Assembly (NCBI GenBank): GCA_041853585.1
Contig: JBGZSM010000092.1
Location: forward strand, 1 to 64,000
Direction: 5' to 3'
Length of the DNA stretch: 64,000 bases
From: JAUNKE01 sp041853585
Lineage (GTDB): Bacteria > Bacillota > Clostridia > Peptostreptococcales > Filifactoraceae
Under the pieces are notes generated by a model. The model saw nothing but the letters and a program-made list of their open reading frames with translations. It was not told where the DNA came from and searched no databases. Shown one piece after another: positions 1-6,500 of the stretch (positions are counted from its first letter, which is position 1; every line of letters begins with the position of its first letter). A program made the translations under genes and the position numbers.

Positions 1-40
1 ATGCCATCAAGACTCGTTTCTCTTTTGGTCTTGACGGCAT
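1..40. repeat. 13-bp inverted repeat at window edge
   Basis: The arms ATGCCATCAAGAC and GTCTTGACGGCAT pair with one mismatch across a 14-nt loop. It lies downstream of the leftward ispD-ispF genes. It may be their terminator, but any U-run on the minus strand would fall outside the window, so this cannot be decided. Confidence 0.5.
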
Positions 41-59
41 CCGACTAAATTCTGTTCTG

Positions 60-305
60 CAAGTACCCGTTCCATGTGTTGAATTTAGTGCTTTTCAATT
101 TTTTCTACAAAATATGCATTTGCTATTGCAATTTAGGTTTGTATTTTTGATTTCTAATCTTGGTTTTGCAATTCGATTTTAGATTTCGATTTTCATTTCA
201 GATTGCCGACTCAAATTATAATTCCGGTTTTGAAGCTATAATCTCGATTTTGATTTTGTAATTCAATTCCGGATGTTAATTCTCATTTCGGATTTCAAAA
301 CGGGC
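60..305. other. Low-complexity AT-rich intergenic tract
   Basis: No gene is seen here. The stretch is built from degenerate, irregularly spaced words such as GATTTT, TTTCGATTTT and CAATTCGATTTT. Similar word composition recurs near 28.1 kb and 40.55-40.68 kb. I see no protein, tRNA or clear hairpin in it. Confidence 0.5.
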
Positions 306-308
306 TTC

Positions 309-794
309 CTACTCACTCTGTAATTTCTTCAAGAGCACAACCGCCTGCGATGAAATTCCTTCCTCACGACCTTCGAATCCCAATCGCTCGGTCGTAGTCG
401 CTTTGACATTGACCTGCTCAAGTGAAATGCCCAAATCCTCCGCGATATTTTGTTTCATCTCTTCGGCATAGGGCAACATTTTCGGCGCCTGCGCAATAAT
501 CACTCCGTCGATATTTTCAACGGCATATCCTTTTTCCGACAAAAGCTCCGCCACTCTTTTGAGCAAAACGCGCGAGCTGATATCCTTAAACGCCATATCA
601 TTATCCGGAAAATGCCGACCGATATCGCCAAGCCCCATCGCTCCCAAAATCGCATCCATAATCGCATGCAACAGCACATCCGCATCCGAATGCCCTAACA
701 AGCCTTTGTCATAAGGAATATCCACACCGCCGATAATCAATTTGCGTTCTTGTGCAAAACGATGCACATCATAACCGATTCCTACTCTAAACAT
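309..794 (-). CDS. ispF: 2-C-methyl-D-erythritol 2,4-cyclodiphosphate synthase
   Basis: IspF converts CDP-ME 2-phosphate to MEcPP and CMP in the non-mevalonate isoprenoid pathway, as a cytosolic homotrimer. The 161-residue length is normal for the family. The zinc ligands are visible: D9 and H11 in GYDVHRF, and H43 in the segment GHSDADVLLHA, which also carries the substrate-binding SDAD. The C-terminal half has the KATTTERLGFEGREEG motif. The gene starts 13 nt inside the 3' end of ispD, so the two are probably translationally coupled. The only start that keeps the N-terminal strand is the one given. Confidence 0.96.
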   Translation of the reverse strand: MFRVGIGYDVHRFAQERKLIIGGVDIPYDKGLLGHSDADVLLHAIMDAILGAMGLGDIGRHFPDNDMAFKDISSRVLLKRVAELLSEKGYAVENIDGVIIAQAPKMLPYAEEMKQNIAEDLGISLEQVNVKATTTERLGFEGREEGISSQAVVLLKKLQSE

Positions 795-1486
795 TCGCCC
801 TCCGCTCTCAGCAAAGCTTCCGCCAAAATAATATCCGATACCGTCGTTATCTTTATATTTTCATAGCTACCTTCGACAATATGCACCGGCTTTCCGTATT
901 TTTCAACTACTGACGCATCATCCGTCGGCATAAAATCACATTGCATTTTTAAATGCTCGTATGCTTCAATCAATGTTTTGCGTCCAAAACCCTGCGGCGT
1001 CTGAATGAGATACAAATGCTCTCGATCCGGTGTGTGCTCAATCACATTCTTCGGCGCAATCTTGATGGTATCTTTGGACTTCACCGCCAGCACCGCCGCT
1101 CCTTTTTCTCTGACCGCTTCAATCACCGCACGAATTTCGGTTTCTTTGACAAAAGGGCGCACTCCGTCATGAATCAGCACGACATCCGCGCGCTCATCCG
1201 TCGCTAAAATTCCGTTGTAGCTGGAATCCACTCGCTCCGCTCCGCCATAGACCAACTTGATCGGTTTGCTCGTTTGAATTTTATTCAACACATTTTCTTT
1301 AAAATACTTTTCTTCTTCCTTGATAATGACCAAAATGATTTCGTCGATTAAATCATTTTCGACAAATTTTTCAATCGTTCGAAGAACGACCGATTTGCCG
1401 AGTATATCAATATGTTGCTTGCTCACATGCGGATTGTACTTCATCCGCGTTCCTCTGCCCGCCGCAACAATAACCACACTTGTCAT
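782..1486 (-). CDS. ispD: 2-C-methyl-D-erythritol 4-phosphate cytidylyltransferase
   Basis: IspD transfers CMP from CTP to MEP, giving CDP-ME. The N-terminal nucleotide-binding loop is VVIVAAGRGTRM, followed by conserved lysines typical of the family. LIHDGVRPFV and LIQTPQGF, both hallmark segments, are present, as is DDASVVE near the C-terminus. The open frame extends upstream to 1537. I chose the ATG at 1486 because AAAGGATGG lies just in front of it and because the catalytic loop then begins at residue 3, as in homologues. The gene lies 13 nt downstream of the XRE gene and overlaps ispF. The pair ispD-ispF supplies two consecutive MEP-pathway steps. Confidence 0.95.
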   Translation of the reverse strand: MTSVVIVAAGRGTRMKYNPHVSKQHIDILGKSVVLRTIEKFVENDLIDEIILVIIKEEEKYFKENVLNKIQTSKPIKLVYGGAERVDSSYNGILATDERADVVLIHDGVRPFVKETEIRAVIEAVREKGAAVLAVKSKDTIKIAPKNVIEHTPDREHLYLIQTPQGFGRKTLIEAYEHLKMQCDFMPTDDASVVEKYGKPVHIVEGSYENIKITTVSDIILAEALLRAEGECLE

Positions 1487-1499
1487 ATTTACCATCCTT

Positions 1500-1715
1500 T
1501 TACTTTTCTTCGTCTTTTTCATAGACGATGATGTCACCTACTTGGCAATCGAGTGCCTCACAAATCTTTTCAAGCGTTGAAAAACGAATCGCCTTTGCCT
1601 TTCCGTTTTTTAAAATCGACATATTCGCCATCGTAATGCCCACTCGCTCTGAAAGCTCGGTGACCGACATTTTTCGGATTGCCATCATAACATCCAAGTT
1701 GACTTTGATTGCCAT
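1500..1715 (-). CDS. Small XRE/Cro-type transcriptional regulator (YozG-like)
   Basis: This 71-residue protein is almost entirely one helix-turn-helix domain: VTELSERVGITMANMSILKNG is the HTH core and the tail STLEKICEALDCQVGDII is typical of Cro/C1 proteins of the HTH_26 type. Such short regulators are usually found beside a DUF2975 membrane protein, as here (the partner lies 9 nt upstream). The family usually autoregulates the pair. The signal or target is unknown. It may also be co-transcribed into ispD-ispF, since only 13 nt separate them. Confidence 0.85.
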   Translation of the reverse strand: MAIKVNLDVMMAIRKMSVTELSERVGITMANMSILKNGKAKAIRFSTLEKICEALDCQVGDIIVYEKDEEK

Positions 1716-1724
1716 GCCAACCCC

Positions 1725-2204
1725 CTATATCGTCAAATCATTTTCTTTTTGCAACTCGACCGCTTTGTTCACCAGGTGCGAAAGAACCGCCGAGGATGTC
1801 GCCACAAAAATCGATGCAAATAAAATTATAAAAATTACCATAAAAATAAGTAGATTCGCCATTTTCATCAGCAACAAAAAAGCTGCTGCAAAGGAGTACC
1901 AAATCACTACGATGATGGAGAGACGACTGACTTTTTTAAGACGCAGTACATTTTCTTCGCAAAAAGAATTGTCTTCTCCGATATTCGTAAATATCAACCA
2001 AGCCTGATACAATGCCATATAGACGGGTACGCAAGCCACCCAGATAAAAATAAGGCATGGCCAAAACATAAATGCTAAATTCGGATTCTCTTCCGCCAAA
2101 TCCGAGCCCACGGTCGGTGCCAGTCCGAAGCATAACATCAGTCCCAAAATTGCGGAAACCGCCACCAAGCCTTTTAACCATCTTGAAAGTTCTTTCTGAC
2201 TCAT
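1725..2204 (-). CDS. DUF2975 family membrane protein
   Basis: The 159-residue protein has four predicted membrane segments: roughly residues 10-30, 45-67, 93-115 and 118-142. The loop NIGEDNSFCEENVLRLKKVSRLSI between TM2 and TM3 is characteristic of DUF2975. The function of the family is not established. Its constant association with a small XRE regulator suggests it modulates or is controlled by that regulator. The start has a good ribosome-binding site (AAAGGAGG, about 8 nt upstream) and a promoter directly upstream. Confidence 0.85.
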   Translation of the reverse strand: MSQKELSRWLKGLVAVSAILGLMLCFGLAPTVGSDLAEENPNLAFMFWPCLIFIWVACVPVYMALYQAWLIFTNIGEDNSFCEENVLRLKKVSRLSIIVVIWYSFAAAFLLLMKMANLLIFMVIFIILFASIFVATSSAVLSHLVNKAVELQKENDLTI

Positions 2205-2224
2205 TTGAATATCCTCCTTTGCTC

Positions 2225-2253
2225 AATATAACACAACCATTAGTGAAAAGCAA
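2225..2253 (-). promoter_or_regulatory. Sigma-A promoter of the DUF2975/XRE pair
   Basis: On the minus strand TTGCTT and TATATT are spaced by 17 bp, about 20 nt upstream of the DUF2975 start codon. Just upstream, around 2256-2275, lies an A/T-rich partial dyad centred on TCGA that could be an operator; this is inference. Confidence 0.6.
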
Positions 2254-2460
2254 TATTTTTTTATCGAAAAACAATAATCATTTGAATGGTAAATCGGATA
2301 TTGGGAGAATGGTTTTGAGTTGAAATACGCATGAACGATTAACAAAGTATCTTTTTATTTCTAAGATTAAACCTAAATTTGCAAAGCAATCGTGAATTTT
2401 CTATTTTACATCCCTATTGCATAATAATATTTCTTAATCGAGATTGTCCTTTAACCGCAT

Positions 2461-2493
2461 AAAAATAGCGTAGCATTCATATCTCTGCTACGC
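2461..2493 (-). terminator. Rho-independent terminator of the AlbA_2-type gene
   Basis: An 8-bp perfect stem (arms 2468-2475 and 2486-2493, GCGTAGCA/TGCTACGC) with a 10-nt loop is followed on the minus strand by TATTTTT. It sits 37 nt beyond the stop codon of the gene at 2530-3786. The rest of the gap 2205-2529 holds no gene. Confidence 0.85.
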
Positions 2494-2529
2494 AAAAACT
2501 CTAACTTTTCAGGCTCACATCATCGTTCT

Positions 2530-3786
2530 CTATATTTTTTTATATTTCGTCCCTCGTCCAGTGCCGATTCGCTGAATCGTATTCTTTTCAATCAAATTAT
2601 TCAAGATACGAATCACCTTGTCCTTATTCATCCGGCTCTGCGTCTGAATTTCGGCTCGTGTCAAACTTCTTCCGTTCAACAAATCAAATATCACTTTTTC
2701 CTCAGCGCTCAACACTTCTTTTTCTTCATCAAACAACGGTAAAATAATTGTAATCGAGTTCTCATACACTTGATATTCCGGCTTGATAATGCTGTTTTCA
2801 TAAGAATAGTTGATGCGACGAATACCCGTCCCGAATTTTTCAATATATCTCAACCTGAAAAACACATTTGCCAAAATTGGATTTCTAAGCAATGAAATCT
2901 GCCCCTTCAAATACTCTTCTTCCGAAATACCGCTCATCAATCCACCCGGAGAAATGATTTCGATTTTATCTTCGTGCATTAGGATTCGAATATGCGCTTT
3001 CGTATCCCAAGTCCAATGGACAATCGCATTAGCAACTGCTTCTCGAAAAGCCTTCTCAGGAATTTTTTCTCTTGGTTGTCGCCGAGCTCCATCGATTATT
3101 TCATACTGATAATTTTTTTTATATAATGCAATCGCCTTTTCGTATTGCTCCAAAATAGAACCTTGCATCGTTTCCCGCTCTAAAAACTCATCCATATTTT
3201 TGCCGAAGCGAACAATATCCAGTCCTTCAATCGAATTGTTATCCGCTAAAATTTCCGCTGCGCGATTATATCCGTTCTTTTCCGAAAAAAGCTCCAATGT
3301 TTTAAAAATATCCATCGTCACTTTTTCAATGCCGAACTTCTCCTTCAACTGAGACTCTAAAGAGGAAAATGTCAGATTTTGATTTGCTGACGGAAGTTCT
3401 TCATAGTTTTGATTCGCACCTTCCAACACCAGACGATTGTATTCCAACCTATCCACTTCGATTGTGGATGTATCGTTTCTTTTATATGCTTCATTTTTGT
3501 ATAAATACGGTTTATACATCCCTTCCGATACTTCGAGGGTTATCGTCTTACTCTTTTTATCCATGCTTAAAATATATTTGGGCAACGGTTTGATATTGTC
3601 GTTGATTTTATTCTCAATCGATAAACAATTTTCCTGCAACTCCTTCAAGCCTATGGTTTCTCCACTATCATCAATTCCGAAAATTATTTTTCCCATTCCG
3701 TAATTTGCATAGGCCGAAACCGTTTTTAGAAATGAGTTTGAAATATCCGATTTAAACTCTAAACTTTTACTTTCGCGTTTGCTCAT
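2530..3786 (-). CDS. AlbA_2/Schlafen-type DNA-binding regulator with HATPase_c_4 domain
   Basis: The 418-residue protein begins with an AlbA_2-type domain (ESKSLEFKSDIS, then GKIIFGIDDSGETIGL, residues about 5-110). The middle part contains the segments FREAVANAIVHWTW and the LLRNPILANVFFRLRYIEKFGTGIRRI region typical of HATPase_c_4 proteins. It ends in a winged-helix region (LTRAEIQTQSRMNKDKVIRILNNL). Proteins of this architecture are usually annotated as putative transcriptional regulators, and their ligands are unknown. The gene is monocistronic, with its own promoter, a strong inverted repeat upstream and a terminator downstream, which suggests autoregulation. Confidence 0.85.
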   Translation of the reverse strand: MSKRESKSLEFKSDISNSFLKTVSAYANYGMGKIIFGIDDSGETIGLKELQENCLSIENKINDNIKPLPKYILSMDKKSKTITLEVSEGMYKPYLYKNEAYKRNDTSTIEVDRLEYNRLVLEGANQNYEELPSANQNLTFSSLESQLKEKFGIEKVTMDIFKTLELFSEKNGYNRAAEILADNNSIEGLDIVRFGKNMDEFLERETMQGSILEQYEKAIALYKKNYQYEIIDGARRQPREKIPEKAFREAVANAIVHWTWDTKAHIRILMHEDKIEIISPGGLMSGISEEEYLKGQISLLRNPILANVFFRLRYIEKFGTGIRRINYSYENSIIKPEYQVYENSITIILPLFDEEKEVLSAEEKVIFDLLNGRSLTRAEIQTQSRMNKDKVIRILNNLIEKNTIQRIGTGRGTKYKKI

Positions 3787-3808
3787 TCACTCACCTTCTT
3801 CCACTTTT

Positions 3809-3837
3809 ATTCTAGTAAAACAAATTTGATTTTGCAA
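3809..3837 (-). promoter_or_regulatory. Promoter of the AlbA_2-type regulator
   Basis: TTGCAA and TAGAAT are spaced by 17 bp on the minus strand, about 20 nt upstream of the start codon at 3786. Confidence 0.6.
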
Positions 3838-3844
3838 CGAAAAC

Positions 3845-3883
3845 TTTTGCGTTGCATTTGCGTCGCATTTTTACAACGCAAAA
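3845..3883. promoter_or_regulatory. Candidate operator: 10-bp perfect inverted repeat
   Basis: TTTTGCGTTG (3845-3854) and CAACGCAAAA (3874-3883) form a perfect inverted repeat with 19 bp between. Partial copies of the same word (TTGCAACGAAAA near 3832, TTTGCGTCGC near 3858) sit beside it, one overlapping the -35 box. This is the pattern expected for cooperative autoregulatory binding, but binding is inferred. Confidence 0.5.
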
Positions 3884-3935
3884 TGTCGATAATACTAAAT
3901 CCAATAAAATGATTACAAAATAAATTTTTGTTCCA

Positions 3936-4075
3936 ATGAAACCGCGGGACGGTGAGGTTCTAGATCTAGCCCGATTTTCAAGCAAAGCGATGAAAATCTC
4001 GGTAGGTCACATACATGGGTTGACGAGATATGAGCGAAGGGATTGTGTATTCGTATCAAATCAACTTGCGATAAG
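3936..4075. other. Structured non-coding stretch of unknown nature
   Basis: The region between the AlbA_2-type gene and the dut terminator holds no convincing gene. It contains a hairpin (CCGATTTTCA at 3971-3980 against TGAAAATCTCGG at 3991-4002), a 10-bp palindrome CTAGATCTAG at 3960-3969, and GC content higher than ordinary spacers here. A 93-codon plus-strand frame crosses it but also runs through a terminator and has no clear ribosome-binding site. It could be an RNA element or a relic of a mobile sequence. Confidence 0.35.
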
Positions 4076-4077
4076 GC

Positions 4078-4098
4078 ATAAAAAAGCGACCCAGTCGC
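4078..4098 (-). terminator. Terminator of the topoisomerase-tkt-dut operon
   Basis: On the minus strand GCGAC-TGG-GTCGC is followed directly by TTTTTTAT. It lies about 130 nt beyond the dut stop codon. Confidence 0.8.
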
Positions 4099-4227
4099 CG
4101 ATTTATAATCTGACTTTTAAAGGTCGCTTTATCTTTTATTCTAAGTCCGCTTTCTTTCGGATTCTTTTCATCAGCTTATTGTCGTTTGTTTTGAGAAAAC
4201 AGAAAACGGATGTGTAAAAAATTCGTT

Positions 4228-4737
4228 TTACTTGTTCGTGCTGCCGAATCCGTTCAGCATTCTTTCGGATTTATTCTCCAACAATTCTTCATAGCTGACT
4301 TCAACCGCTTTTGAACGCGGTACCGGAACGAGCAATGCCTGACAGAGCGCTTTTTCATAGCTGTATTCTATAAAGTCGTTCTGTCTTTTGAAGGCTTGAT
4401 ATTCTTCGCTGTTTTTGTGGTCTTCTTTGATGATGATAACCGGTCTGTCGTTGTGGTTGGTCACCGGAATAAGCCATTCGTTTCGATAGCCGCTGTCAAT
4501 TACGCCCGAGCGTTGTCCGATTCCCATCGTGCCGGTGGAACCTCTCTCTTTGAGTATCATGCAAAAGTCCGCGGAAAAGCTGCTCGCAATACCGGTGGGC
4601 ACCTTGACCGTCTGATGAGAATTGATAATCAAATACGATTCGTTGAAGCATGCATAGATATCATATCCCGCATCTTCATCGCGCTTGCTCGGTATAATCG
4701 CCCCATCTCTCACTTTTGAAAATTGAATCGTTACCAT
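4228..4737 (-). CDS. dut: dUTP diphosphatase
   Basis: Dut hydrolyses dUTP to dUMP, keeping uracil out of DNA and feeding thymidylate synthesis. All five trimeric-dUTPase motifs can be traced: DAGYDIYA (22-29), RGSTG (65-69), SGVIDSGYRNEW (around 77-88), QALLVPVP, and a C-terminal glycine-rich arm (RMLNGFGSTNK). At 169 residues it is slightly longer than the usual 140-150, with an insertion before motif IV. The family also contains dCTP deaminases, but motif III with the catalytic Asp and the Tyr favours dUTPase. It is the last gene of the operon. Confidence 0.88.
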   Translation of the reverse strand: MVTIQFSKVRDGAIIPSKRDEDAGYDIYACFNESYLIINSHQTVKVPTGIASSFSADFCMILKERGSTGTMGIGQRSGVIDSGYRNEWLIPVTNHNDRPVIIIKEDHKNSEEYQAFKRQNDFIEYSYEKALCQALLVPVPRSKAVEVSYEELLENKSERMLNGFGSTNK

Positions 4738-4752
4738 AACTACCTCTTTACC

Positions 4753-5670
4753 TTATTTTTTCGCCGCTTGAATTACAGCTTCTTTATTCAATCCGTAATT
4801 CTCAAGCAAATCGTTCGGCTTTCCGGATTGTCCGAATTGGTCACGAACGCCCACTCGTCGCACAATGACCGGATGGCTTTGGGATACGACTTCCGCCACT
4901 GCCGAGCCGAGTCCTCCGATGATATTGTGCTCTTCCACCGTTACGATTTTGCCGCATTCTTTTGCCGCTTTTATAATCAACTCTTCATCAATCGGCTTGA
5001 TAGTGGATAGGTTGATGACTCGTGCGTTCATGCCGTCTTTTTTCAATTCTTCGGCTGCATCGAGCGCCATCTTTACGCCGATTCCGGTTGCGATAATCGC
5101 TACATCTTTTCCATCCGCAAGCACTTCTCCGCGACCGATTTTGAAATCCACTCCGTTCGGATGCACATCTTCAACCGCCATTCGTCCGGTTCGAATATAG
5201 ACCGGTCCGTAATGCTCCGCCGCCGCTTTGATTGCCGCCGTCGTTTCCGTTGCGTCACTCGGTACGATGACCACCATGTTCGGAATGCTTCTCATCAATG
5301 CGATATCTTCCAGCGCCTGATGGGTTGCCCCATCCTCTCCGACGGTAAGTCCGGAATGGCTGCCGACGATTTTTACATTCGCTTTCGGATACGCGATGGA
5401 GTTTCGCACCTGCTCAAAAGCTCTGCCGGTTGCAAACATTGCGAATGTGGAAGCAAAAGGAATCAATCCGACCATGGACATTCCCGCCGCCATTCCCATC
5501 ATATTTTGCTCGGCGATTCCGACATTGAAAAAACGCTCCGGAAATTCTTTTTGAAAATCCGCACTCTTGGTTGACTTGGAAAGGTCAGCATCCAGTGCTA
5601 CAATCTTGTCATTTGTTTTACCCAGTTCCGCTAATGCTATGCCATAGGCTTCTCTCGTTGCTTTCTTCAT
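4753..5670 (-). CDS. Transketolase, C-terminal subunit
   Basis: This is the second half of a split transketolase (305 residues): pyrimidine-binding and C-terminal domains. E54 in NVGIAEQNMMGMAAG is the glutamate that activates thiamine diphosphate. HSGLTVGEDGATHQ is the conserved substrate-channel segment. With its partner just upstream it transfers two-carbon ketol units between sugar phosphates in the non-oxidative pentose phosphate pathway. The start lies 1 nt after the stop of the N-terminal subunit gene. Split transketolases are common in Clostridia and archaea. Proteins of the DXS family are similar but are single-chain. Confidence 0.93.
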   Translation of the reverse strand: MKKATREAYGIALAELGKTNDKIVALDADLSKSTKSADFQKEFPERFFNVGIAEQNMMGMAAGMSMVGLIPFASTFAMFATGRAFEQVRNSIAYPKANVKIVGSHSGLTVGEDGATHQALEDIALMRSIPNMVVIVPSDATETTAAIKAAAEHYGPVYIRTGRMAVEDVHPNGVDFKIGRGEVLADGKDVAIIATGIGVKMALDAAEELKKDGMNARVINLSTIKPIDEELIIKAAKECGKIVTVEEHNIIGGLGSAVAEVVSQSHPVIVRRVGVRDQFGQSGKPNDLLENYGLNKEAVIQAAKK

Positions 5671-5671
5671 T

Positions 5672-6484
5672 CTACTTCTCCAATTCTTTTAGTGCCGCTT
5701 CCAGTTCTTCCGGTTTTGGAGCAACTCCATGCCATCCATACTGATTTTCCATAAATGAAACCCCTTTGCCTTTTACCGTCTTGGCATGAATAAGGGTCGG
5801 TTTGCTCGCGGATTTTTTCGCATTGTCCACCGCATTGCTGATTTGCTCCACATCATGTCCGTCGATGGTTACAACATCCCATCCGAATGCCGCAAATTTT
5901 TCACCAATCGGCTCGATGCCCATGACATCTTCGTTCTTTCCGTCGATTTGCAAACCGTTGTGGTCTAAATATACAATCAGATTGTTGAGTTTATAATGTG
6001 CTGCTGACATGGCCGCTTCCCAAATCTGTCCTTCCTGTACTTCCCCGTCTCCGATGATTGCATAAACCGTCAAATCGGATTTCTTATACTTCGCACCAAG
6101 TGCCATTCCGACCGCCGCGGAAAGACCTTGACCGAGCGAGCCGGTTGTCATATCGACACCCGGAGTGCCCTTCATATCCGGATGACCCTGCAACATCGAA
6201 TTCACTTGTCGAAGATTTTGCATTTCCTCTTCGTTGAAATAGCCTTTTTCATAAAGAGCGGCATACAGTCCAGGCGCCGCATGACCTTTGGATAATACCA
6301 ATCGGTCACGATTTTCCATTTGCGGATTTTGCGGGTCTATATTCATTTTGTCAAAGTAAAGCACCGACAAAATATCCGCGATGGAAAGCGAGCCTCCCGG
6401 GTGACCCGAACCTGCTTTTGCAATCATCTTGAGTGCATTCATTCGGATATTTCTTGCATGAAGTTGTATTTTTTCCTTGTCCAT
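5672..6484 (-). CDS. Transketolase, N-terminal subunit
   Basis: The 270-residue thiamine-diphosphate-binding half of a split transketolase. SGHPGGSLS (27-35), LSKGHAAPG and TTGSLGQGL (113-121) are substrate and cofactor contacts, and GDGEVQEG (145-152) starts the ThDP/Mg-binding motif, which ends at LIVYLDHNGLQIDG. It must pair with the C-terminal subunit encoded immediately downstream. The operon position after the topoisomerase genes seems incidental rather than functional. Confidence 0.93.
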   Translation of the reverse strand: MDKEKIQLHARNIRMNALKMIAKAGSGHPGGSLSIADILSVLYFDKMNIDPQNPQMENRDRLVLSKGHAAPGLYAALYEKGYFNEEEMQNLRQVNSMLQGHPDMKGTPGVDMTTGSLGQGLSAAVGMALGAKYKKSDLTVYAIIGDGEVQEGQIWEAAMSAAHYKLNNLIVYLDHNGLQIDGKNEDVMGIEPIGEKFAAFGWDVVTIDGHDVEQISNAVDNAKKSASKPTLIHAKTVKGKGVSFMENQYGWHGVAPKPEELEAALKELEK

Positions 6485-6500
6485 TCGTTACTCCTTTTTC

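Noticed and set aside
3936..4217. 93-codon plus-strand frame
   Set aside because: No ribosome-binding site, runs across a clear minus-strand terminator, and its translation shows no domain or coherent composition.
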